Origin: Mesorhizobium sp. CU3
GTDB taxonomy: Bacteria; Pseudomonadota; Alphaproteobacteria; Rhizobiales; Rhizobiaceae
Length of the DNA: 64,000 bases
Direction: 5' to 3'
NCBI RefSeq assembly: GCF_006442965.1
Contig: NZ_VFWX01000001.1
Span: 310,001-374,000 of the forward strand
Position numbers and translations under genes: made by a program. Below the pieces are notes generated by a model, which had not been told where the DNA came from, made no database searches, and saw nothing but the letters and a program-made list of their open reading frames with translations. Below, one piece after another: positions 57,900-64,000 of this stretch. Position 1 is the stretch's first letter. Each line of letters begins with the position of its first letter.

Positions 57900-58262
57900 A
57901 TGTTGACCAAGACCAAAGCAGTGGACGGCGCGGCGATCAAGAAGGCGATCGAGGGCCGGGACGGCAAGCTGCTGTCGAGCTTCTACAACGACGACGCGCT
58001 GGTGCGGGTCGTCGACCGCAACAACCCACCAAGCAAGCCGCGCGAAATCCGCGGCCGCGCGGCGATCAGTACCTTCTGGGACGACATCTGCAGCCGGGCG
58101 ATGACCCATAAGGTCGACACCACCATCGCCGACGGCGACAACCTCGCCTTCATGCAGGCCTGCGCCTATCCGGACGGCACCAAGGTTTTGTGTGCCGCGA
58201 TGGTGGAGCTGAAGAACGGTCTGATCGCGCGGCAGACGGTCGTGCAGGCCTGGGACGAGTAA
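57900..58262 (+). CDS. NTF2/SnoaL-like small protein
   Basis: This 120-residue protein has the cone-shaped NTF2-like pattern: an N-terminal helix IKKAIEGRDGKLLSSFYNDD, EIRGRAAISTFWDDICSRAM in the middle, and a C-terminal strand with VELKNGLIARQTVVQAWDE. The start at 57900 is preceded by an ATGGAGGATGAC very similar to the preceding gene's leader. No catalytic residues can be assigned. It is probably co-expressed with the AhpD-like gene 83 bp upstream. Confidence 0.75.
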   Translation: MLTKTKAVDGAAIKKAIEGRDGKLLSSFYNDDALVRVVDRNNPPSKPREIRGRAAISTFWDDICSRAMTHKVDTTIADGDNLAFMQACAYPDGTKVLCAAMVELKNGLIARQTVVQAWDE

Positions 58263-58307
58263 TTCAACCTCGGATGAATCAACCTTAATCACGCAGGAGA
58301 GTGGAAG

Positions 58308-58622
58308 ATGTTCAGCGCCAGATGGCAGATCGACGCCAAGTTCGGGCACAAGCAGACCGCACTCGAGCTGATGCGGAAATGGGAGCGCGAGATCGGCTCG
58401 CAGGTCGGGCTCGCCGATCTGAATTTCCGGCTCATGACGGGCTCGATCGGCGCACGCGAAGCGACGATCGAGTCTCATCACGAGGTCGAGAGCTTGGCCC
58501 AGTTGGAGGCATTCTTCGCCAAGATCGCCAAGATCGACGCGCATGCCAAATGGGGCAAAGAGCTGGAGCCCTATGTGGTTTCGGGCACCAGCCTTTGGAA
58601 CATTTACCGGATTGTCGGGTAG
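58308..58622 (+). CDS. Small hypothetical protein, dimeric alpha-beta-barrel-like
   Basis: This 104-residue soluble protein begins FSARWQIDAKFGHKQTALEL and contains an acidic helix around EVESLAQLEAFFAKIAKI. The alternation of strands and helices suggests a ferredoxin-like dimeric barrel (NIPSNAP or ABM style), but I cannot name the family. The ATG follows AGGAGAGTGGAAG. It closes a run of three small genes that may act together. Confidence 0.68.
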   Translation: MFSARWQIDAKFGHKQTALELMRKWEREIGSQVGLADLNFRLMTGSIGAREATIESHHEVESLAQLEAFFAKIAKIDAHAKWGKELEPYVVSGTSLWNIYRIVG

Positions 58623-58632
58623 CGGCTTTCGC

Positions 58633-58797
58633 TCTTCTCCCCGTTTACGGGGAGAAGAGCCGGCAGGCAGATGAGGGGCGGCGCCAGCGTCCGCTATCTA
58701 TTTGTTTTGCCGTAGTTTTGGGTCTGAAATTGCCGAGGTTGGCGCTGCCCCTCATCCGCCCTTCGGGCACCTTCTCCCCGTAAACGGGGAGAAGGAG
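58633..58797. repeat. Paired palindromic repeats, locus 2
   Basis: Two inverted copies fill the gap between the small hypothetical gene and the aldehyde dehydrogenase stop. Copy one (58633-58680) reads CTTCTCCCCGTTTACGGGGAGAAG and ends ATGAGGGGCGG. Copy two (58743-58797) reads GCCCCTCATCCGCCCTTCGG then CTTCTCCCCGTAAACGGGGAGAAG. They are near-identical to the pair at 44646-44800. The hairpins may also end convergent transcripts. Confidence 0.78.
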
Positions 58798-58801
58798 ATT
58801 T

Positions 58802-60229
58802 CTACCCGTGCGCCACCATTACGTGGCGGACGGCGGTGTAGTCTTCCAAGGCATAGAGCGACATGTCCTTGCCGTAGCCGGACTGTTTCAGGCCGCCATG
58901 CGGCATCTCGTTGGTCAGCATGAAATGGGTGTTGATCCAGGTGCAGCCATATTGCAGTCGGGCGGCGGTGGCCATGGCGCGCGAGACGTCCCTGGTCCAC
59001 ACCGAGGAAGCCAGCCCATAGTCGCTGTCGTTCGCCCAGTTCACCGCTTCGTCGACGTCCGAGAAGCGGGTGACCGAGACGACCGGGCCGAACACTTCGC
59101 GGCGCACGATCTCGTCTTCCTGCAGCGCGCCGGCGACGACGGTCGGCTGGTAGTAGAAGCCCGAGCCCTCGCCCGGCTTGCCGCCGGTGGTGATCTCGAT
59201 GTGCTTGAGCTCCGAGGCGCGCTCGACGAAACTCGACACGCGGTCGCGCTGGCGGCGCGAGATCAGCGGGCCGATCTCGTTTTCGGTGTCGTCGGGCTGG
59301 TTGAACTTGATGGTCGAAACGGCCGAGGAGAGATCGGCGACCAACTTGTCGTAGATCTTCTTGCCGGCATAGATGCGGCAGGCGGCGGTGCAGTCCTGGC
59401 CGGCATTGTAGTAGCCGAATGCGCGCAGGCCGTTGACCACGGCGCCGAGGTCGGCGTCGTCGAAGACGATGACCGGCGCCTTGCCGCCGAGCTCGAGATG
59501 CGTGCGCTTGACCGACTTGGCGGCCGCCTGCAGCACCTTCTTGCCGGTTGCGACATCGCCGGTGATCGAGATCATGTTGACCTTGGGGTGGTTGATCAGC
59601 GTGTTGCCGACACTGTCGCCGCGGCCGAGCACGACGTTGACGACGCCCTCGGGCAGGACATCGGCGAGGATCTTCGCCAGCTTGAGCGCCGTCAGTGGCG
59701 TCTGTTCGGAAGGCTTGAAGACCACTGTGTTGCCGCCGCCGATGGCCGGCGCCAGCTTCCAGGCCATCATCATCAGCGGATAGTTCCACGGCGCGATCGA
59801 GGCGACGATGCCGATCGGATCGCGCCTGACCATCGAGGTGTGGCCGGGCAGATATTCGCCCGCCACCTGGCCGGGCATCGAGCGCACCGCGCCGGCGAAG
59901 AAACGGTAGCAGTCGACGATCGCCGGGATCTCGTCATTGAGCACGGCATTGATCGGCTTGCCGCAGTTCAGCGCTTCGAGCGCCGCGAATTCCTTGGCTT
60001 CCGCCTCGATGCGGTCGGCGATCTTGAGCAGATAGCCGGAGCGCTGCGCCGGCGTGGTGCGCGACCAGCTGACGAACGCCTGTTCGGCGGCGGCCACAGC
60101 AGCCTCGATCTGCGCCGGGCTCGCCTCCGGCAGGTTGAGAATGGTCGCCCCGGTCTTCGGATTGAGGATCGGCTCCTCGGTCTCGGTGCCCTTGTCGAAT
60201 TTCGAGCCGATCAGCATCTGGGTGTCCAT
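58802..60229 (-). CDS. Gamma-aminobutyraldehyde dehydrogenase-like aldehyde dehydrogenase
   Basis: This 475-residue NAD-dependent aldehyde dehydrogenase has [18 protein letters not shown], the glutamate in [14 protein letters not shown] and the catalytic cysteine in [15 protein letters not shown]. Size and overall pattern fit the 4-aminobutyraldehyde dehydrogenase YdcW/PatD. It ends the minus-strand polyamine-type ABC operon, the same place as in E. coli ydcSTUVW, and would oxidise the aldehyde derived from putrescine. I chose ATG at 60229, eight bases after AAGGGAG; upstream GTG and ATG codons are too close to that site. Confidence 0.9.
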   Translation of the reverse strand: MDTQMLIGSKFDKGTETEEPILNPKTGATILNLPEASPAQIEAAVAAAEQAFVSWSRTTPAQRSGYLLKIADRIEAEAKEFAALEALNCGKPINAVLNDEIPAIVDCYRFFAGAVRSMPGQVAGEYLPGHTSMVRRDPIGIVASIAPWNYPLMMMAWKLAPAIGGGNTVVFKPSEQTPLTALKLAKILADVLPEGVVNVVLGRGDSVGNTLINHPKVNMISITGDVATGKKVLQAAAKSVKRTHLELGGKAPVIVFDDADLGAVVNGLRAFGYYNAGQDCTAACRIYAGKKIYDKLVADLSSAVSTIKFNQPDDTENEIGPLISRRQRDRVSSFVERASELKHIEITTGGKPGEGSGFYYQPTVVAGALQEDEIVRREVFGPVVSVTRFSDVDEAVNWANDSDYGLASSVWTRDVSRAMATAARLQYGCTWINTHFMLTNEMPHGGLKQSGYGKDMSLYALEDYTAVRHVMVAHG

Positions 60230-60254
60230 GGACATCACTCCCTTATGAATTTGG

Positions 60255-61070
60255 TTATTTGCCCGAACCGGCGATCTGGTCGCCGTCGCGGGTCAGGTAA
60301 TAGGCAAAGAGGATCGGCAGCAGCGTCACCAGCACGACGACCATGGCCACGACATTGGTGACCGGGCGCTGGCGCGGGCGGATCAGTTCCTCCAGCATCC
60401 AGATCGGCACGGTCTGCTGCTGGCCGGCGGTGAAGGTGGTGACGATGACCTCGTCGAAGGACAGCGCGAAGGCGAGCATGCCGCCTGCAAGCAGCGCGGT
60501 GGCGATGTTCGGCAGCACGACATGGCGGAAGGTCTGAAAACCGTCGGCGCCGAGGTCCATCGAGGCCTCGATCATCGAGCCGGAGGTGCGGCGGAAGCGG
60601 GCCACCGCATTGTTGTAGACGACGACCACGCAGAAGGTGGCGTGGCCGAGCACGATCGTCCAGAACGAGAACGGGATGTCGGCGAGCGAGAAGGCCGAAC
60701 GCAGCGCGATGCCGGTGATGATGCCGGGCAGCGCGATCGGCAGGATGACCAAGAGCGAAATGGCCTCGCGGCCGAAGAAGCGCGTCTGCGAGACGGCCGC
60801 CGCACAGAGCGTGCCGAGCACCAACGCGATCGCCGTCGAGATGGCGGCGACACGGACCGACAGCGAAAGCGCTTCCCAGACATCCGGGCGGTTCCAGGTG
60901 ACGGCGAACCACTGCAGAGTGAGGCCGGGGGGCGGCCAGACGAAGCTCTTCTCCTCGGTGGTGAAAGCGTAGACGAAGATCAAGAGGATCGGCAGATGCA
61001 GGAAGAGCAGGCCGCAGCCAGCGGCGATCTTCAGGCCGAGCGGAGCGGATTGGCCACGATCAGAGCGCAT
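60255..61070 (-). CDS. Polyamine-type ABC transporter permease (PotC/YdcV type)
   Basis: This 271-residue permease has about six membrane spans and the EAA loop [20 protein letters not shown]. The N-terminus has [20 protein letters not shown], followed by [18 protein letters not shown], typical of the PotC class. It overlaps the partner permease gene by 11 bp. The aldehyde dehydrogenase gene starts 25 bp after its stop. Confidence 0.9.
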   Translation of the reverse strand: MRSDRGQSAPLGLKIAAGCGLLFLHLPILLIFVYAFTTEEKSFVWPPPGLTLQWFAVTWNRPDVWEALSLSVRVAAISTAIALVLGTLCAAAVSQTRFFGREAISLLVILPIALPGIITGIALRSAFSLADIPFSFWTIVLGHATFCVVVVYNNAVARFRRTSGSMIEASMDLGADGFQTFRHVVLPNIATALLAGGMLAFALSFDEVIVTTFTAGQQQTVPIWMLEELIRPRQRPVTNVVAMVVVLVTLLPILFAYYLTRDGDQIAGSGK

Positions 61071-62025
61071 CGAAGGCCCCCATGCGCTTGGCGCCCCAGA
61101 GGTAGAAACCCATGATGACGATGGGCACCACGGTGAAGGCGGCGGCCAGGGGAATGTTGCCGGCGGTGCCCTGCTGCGAATAGACGGCCTGGCCGATAAA
61201 CAGGCGCGAGGTGCCGATGATCTGCGGGATGATGTAGTCGCCCAGCGTCAGCGAGAAGGTGAAGATCGAGCCGGCGACGATGCCGGGCAGCGCCAGCGGG
61301 AACAAAACGTTGCGGAAGGTTTGGCCGGGCGAGGCGCCGAGATCGGATGAGGCCTCGACCAGATTGCCGGGCACCCGCTCGAGCGCCGCCTGCACAGGCA
61401 GGATCATGAAGGGCAGCCAGACATAGACGAAGACGATGAAGGTGCCGGTGAAGGAGACCGACAGCGAATTGCCGCCAACGACGGGCAGCGACAGCCAGGC
61501 GTCGAGCAGCCAGAGCAGGTGCAGCTTGGCCAACAGCCAGGTGAGGATGCCTTCCTTGGCGAGGATCAGTTTCCAGGCATAGATCTTGACCAGGTAGCTC
61601 GACCACAGCGGCAGCATGATGCCGAGATAGAACAGCGCCTTCCAGCGGCCGCGCGCATAACGCGCCGCGTAATAGGCGATGGGAAAAGCGACGACCGCGG
61701 AGGCGAGCGTGACCAGCGCGGCCATCGTAATGGTACGCAGAATGATGTCGAGATTGGCGGCCTGGAACAGGTCGCCATAGGTCTTCAGCGTGAACTCGCG
61801 GTTGATGAGGCCGGAGAACTCGTCGATGGAGAAAAAGCTCTGCGCCAAGAGCGCGAACAGCGAGCCGATATAGACGATGCCGAGCCACAGCAGCGGTGGA
61901 GCTAGCATCAACAGAAGCAGGAATTTCGGTCGGCGCCAGAAGAGGTCGGACAAGGCACCACGCAGACCGCCGCTGCCGGGAAGGATGGCGGGTGCGGGAT
62001 TGGATTGAACAGCGGCGATGGTCAT
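61060..62025 (-). CDS. Polyamine-type ABC transporter permease (PotB/YdcU type)
   Basis: This 321-residue permease has a long N-terminal cytoplasmic segment, then [19 protein letters not shown] and further spans. The EAA loop reads [20 protein letters not shown]. Its start overlaps the ATPase stop as ATGA. It forms the channel with the next gene's product. Confidence 0.9.
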   Translation of the reverse strand: MTIAAVQSNPAPAILPGSGGLRGALSDLFWRRPKFLLLLMLAPPLLWLGIVYIGSLFALLAQSFFSIDEFSGLINREFTLKTYGDLFQAANLDIILRTITMAALVTLASAVVAFPIAYYAARYARGRWKALFYLGIMLPLWSSYLVKIYAWKLILAKEGILTWLLAKLHLLWLLDAWLSLPVVGGNSLSVSFTGTFIVFVYVWLPFMILPVQAALERVPGNLVEASSDLGASPGQTFRNVLFPLALPGIVAGSIFTFSLTLGDYIIPQIIGTSRLFIGQAVYSQQGTAGNIPLAAAFTVVPIVIMGFYLWGAKRMGAFDAL

Positions 62026-63020
62026 GCCGGCTCGTCCATCAGGTGCAGGCTGTCGCGGTTGAAGGTGAGCATCACCGCCTCGCCTTCCGCAGGCAGCGCC
62101 GTTCCCGCCGGCACCATGGCGTGCAGCCTCAACCCGTCAGCGTCGAGCGCCAGCCTGGTCGTGGCACCTAGATAGTTCGTGCCGACCAGTCGCGCGGCGA
62201 CGCCGTCGCCGCTGGTCGCGGTGGAGACGCGGATGGACTCGGGGCGCAGGCTGCCCCAGCGATGCTGGCCGGCATAGCGCTGGACGAAATCGGGCGGCAG
62301 CACGTTGGATGAGCCGACGAAATCGGCGACGAAGCGGGTCTTTGGCCGCTGGTAGATATCTTCCGGCGTGCCGACCTGCATGATCCTGCCGTCGTTGAAG
62401 ACGGCGACGCGGTCGGCCATCGACAGCGCCTCGCCCTGGTCGTGGGTGACGAAGACGAAGGTGATGCCCAGCACCTTCTGCAGCGACTTCAATTCTTCCT
62501 GCATGTTCTCGCGCAGCTTGAGGTCGAGCGCGCCGAGCGGCTCGTCGAGCAACAGCACCTTGGGCTGGTTGACCAGGGCGCGGGCGAGCGCGACGCGCTG
62601 GCGCTGGCCGCCGGAGAGCTGGCCGGGGCGGCGCGCGCCATAGCCCGGGAGCCTTACAAGGGAAAGCGCCTCTTCCGCCGCCTTGAGGCGCTCGGCCTTG
62701 CCGACGCCCTTGACCATCAGGCCGTAAGCGACGTTGTCCAGCACATTCAGATGCGGGAACAGCGCATAGTCCTGGAAGACGGTGTTGACGTTGCGGCGAT
62801 AGGGCGGGACGCCTTCGGCGCGCTCGCCGAAGATGGAGATCGATCCGGCCGTCGGCTGCTCGAAGCCGGCAATCAGCCTGAGACACGTCGTCTTGCCGGA
62901 GCCGGACGGGCCGAGCATGGCGAAGAATTCGCCCGGCACGATGTCGAGATCGACGGCGTCGACCGCGCGCACGCTGCCGAAATGGCGCGAGACTTGTTTG
63001 AAGGAAACGGCTGCGGTCAT
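62022..63020 (-). CDS. Polyamine-type ABC transporter ATP-binding protein (PotA/YdcT type)
   Basis: This 332-residue ATPase has Walker A GPSGSGKTTCLRLIAG, Q-loop TVFQDYALFPHLNV, signature LSGGQRQRVALARAL, Walker B VLLLDEPLGALD and FVTHDQGEALS. A TOBE-type beta-rich domain occupies the last about 90 residues. It is separated from the upstream binding-protein gene by 247 bp containing paired palindromic repeats, and overlaps the next gene by 4 bp. Confidence 0.92.
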   Translation of the reverse strand: MTAAVSFKQVSRHFGSVRAVDAVDLDIVPGEFFAMLGPSGSGKTTCLRLIAGFEQPTAGSISIFGERAEGVPPYRRNVNTVFQDYALFPHLNVLDNVAYGLMVKGVGKAERLKAAEEALSLVRLPGYGARRPGQLSGGQRQRVALARALVNQPKVLLLDEPLGALDLKLRENMQEELKSLQKVLGITFVFVTHDQGEALSMADRVAVFNDGRIMQVGTPEDIYQRPKTRFVADFVGSSNVLPPDFVQRYAGQHRWGSLRPESIRVSTATSGDGVAARLVGTNYLGATTRLALDADGLRLHAMVPAGTALPAEGEAVMLTFNRDSLHLMDEPA

Positions 63021-63051
63021 GGTCGCTTTTCAGTTACAGGTTATCGCGATT

Positions 63052-63232
63052 ACCCCTCATCCGACCTCGCTTCGCGAGGCCACCTTCTCCCACAAGGGGA
63101 GAAGGGAAGTCCTGCGCAAAGGTCGCCGCAAACCACCGACGGTGGAGCTTATGAAAGGCGGCAGTGCCGCGACCTTCCTTCTCGCCTTGTGGGAGAAGGT
63201 GGCCGAGCGGAGCTCGGTCGGATGAGAGGTGG
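63052..63232. repeat. Paired palindromic repeats, locus 3 (variant)
   Basis: Two inverted copies of a related element lie between the binding-protein and ATPase genes. Copy one (63052-63108) reads CCCCTCATCCGACCTCGC, with a CTCGCTTCGCGAG hairpin and ACCTTCTCCCACAAGGGGAG. Copy two (63177-63232) reads CTTGTGGGAGAAGGTGGCCG, AGCTCGGTCGGATGAGAGG. The CTCATCCG end and the ACCTTCTCC block are shared with loci 1 and 2. The gap holds no gene. Confidence 0.72.
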
Positions 63233-63267
63233 GTGCGAGGCAAGATTTCCTGCCTCGCCCCTATCAA

Positions 63268-64000
63268 TCACCGCCCGCCGATGACGCCGATATAGTCCGA
63301 CACCCAGCGGTAATAAGGCACGCACTGGTTGTTCTGGCTGGCGCATTTCGAAACCGGCGTCTTCCAGAACTTGATCTTGTCGAAATTGTCGTAGCCGTTG
63401 GTCTTGCAGCCTTCGTCGCCGAGCAACTCGTTGCCCTTGCAGGCGGCGGGCACGACGGGGAGCGAACCGAACCAGGCCGAGACGTCGCCCTGAACCTTCG
63501 GCGAGAGCGAATGCTCGAGCCACATATAGGCGCAGTTCGGATGGGCGGCGTCGGCCTCCATCATGGTGGTGTCGGCCCAGCCGGTGACGCCTTCTTCCGG
63601 CACGGTCGAGGCGACCGGCTTCTTGGCGGCGACCAGCGTGTTGACCTGATACGGCCAAGAACCGGAAGCGACCACGCCTTCGTTCTGGAAGTCGTCGACC
63701 TGGATGGCGGCGTCATGCCAGTAGCGGCCGACCAGCGTGCGCTGCGTGCGCAACAGATCGAGCGCCGCCTTGTACTGGTCCTCGTTGAGTTCGTAAGGAT
63801 CCTTGATGCCGAGTTCCGGCTTGTGGAACATCAAGTAATTGGCGGCGTCGGCGATGTGGATCGGGCCGTCATAGGCCTGGACGCGGCCCTTGTTAGACTT
63901 GCCATCGGGCAGCTTCATTTCCTCGAAGACGACGTTCCAGCTCTTGGGCGCTTCCTTGAAGACATCGGTGTTGTACATCAGGATGTTCGGCCCCCACTGG
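63268..64000 (-). CDS. Polyamine-type ABC transporter substrate-binding protein (YdcS-like), N-terminus off the right edge
   Basis: This is the C-terminal 243 codons of a family 1 spermidine/putrescine-type binding protein. The window starts inside QWGPNILMYNTDVFKEAPKS and continues to the stop at 63268 without interruption. The stretch HKPELGIKDPYELNEDQYKA and the C-terminal NNQCVPYYRWVSDYIG fit the YdcS subgroup. It heads the operon on the minus strand, so the start and signal peptide lie beyond 64000. Confidence 0.88.
   Translation of the reverse strand, partial: QWGPNILMYNTDVFKEAPKSWNVVFEEMKLPDGKSNKGRVQAYDGPIHIADAANYLMFHKPELGIKDPYELNEDQYKAALDLLRTQRTLVGRYWHDAAIQVDDFQNEGVVASGSWPYQVNTLVAAKKPVASTVPEEGVTGWADTTMMEADAAHPNCAYMWLEHSLSPKVQGDVSAWFGSLPVVPAACKGNELLGDEGCKTNGYDNFDKIKFWKTPVSKCASQNNQCVPYYRWVSDYIGVIGGR

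Overview
The window is GC-rich, densely packed DNA from what looks like an alphaproteobacterium of the Rhizobiales, most likely Mesorhizobium or a close relative. That placement is inference. It rests on codon and base composition, four ABC uptake systems in 64 kb, an fdsGBACD-type formate dehydrogenase, and short palindromic intergenic repeats of the kind common in rhizobia. I see no rRNA, tRNA, CRISPR array, insertion sequence, prophage or origin.

Region 1 (1-25.5 kb) is a catabolic supercluster. A minus-strand operon encodes an isatin-hydrolase-like cyclase, an FAD oxidoreductase, a MarR regulator and indolepyruvate-type oxidoreductase IorA/IorB; iorB is cut by the left edge. Divergent from it are a second FAD oxidoreductase, a five-gene peptide/opine-type ABC importer and a secreted VOC protein. 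Next comes a tightly overlapping plus-strand operon: bifunctional 2-aminobenzoyl-CoA/salicylyl-CoA monooxygenase-reductase, SDR, MarR, enoyl-CoA hydratase, acyl-CoA dehydrogenase and RidA. A RutA-like flavoenzyme, an HpaI-family aldolase, an aminotransferase, a two-gene amino-acid ABC module without ATPase, and a class V PLP enzyme follow. Four similar palindromes (TTTNAAGCNTNAAA type) precede four of the transcription units, suggesting one regulon. A coherent but unproven reading is breakdown of an indole or auxin-like compound: isatin to isatinate (cyclase), isatinate to 2-aminobenzoyl-CoA (IorAB), then ring dearomatisation and beta-oxidation.

Region 2 (25.5-39.7 kb) holds a long inverted repeat, a dppABCDF-like peptide importer on the minus strand, fadD with a lysine/alanine-rich N-terminal tail, a translationally coupled lysine-methyltransferase-like gene, a two-module DUF1835/DUF3658 protein, the pgi-HAD phosphatase operon, and a MocR regulator.

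Region 3 (39.7-48.4 kb) holds an MttB-family methyltransferase beside the MocR gene, a small hypothetical protein, an IlvD/Edd sugar-acid dehydratase, a CoxG-like protein, an Mrp/ApbC ATPase lacking its usual CxxC, a VOC protein, and a DUF47-Pit phosphate uptake operon.

Region 4 (48.4-64 kb) holds a LysR gene and the NAD-dependent molybdenum formate dehydrogenase operon fdsG-fdsB-fdsA-fdhD-fdsD, an unusual alpha/beta hydrolase-degenerate cyclase-LuxR fusion, three small proteins, and a minus-strand polyamine-type ABC transporter plus aminobutyraldehyde dehydrogenase operon in the order of E. coli ydcSTUVW; its binding protein is cut by the right edge. Paired roughly 55-bp palindromic repeats occur at three intergenic sites.
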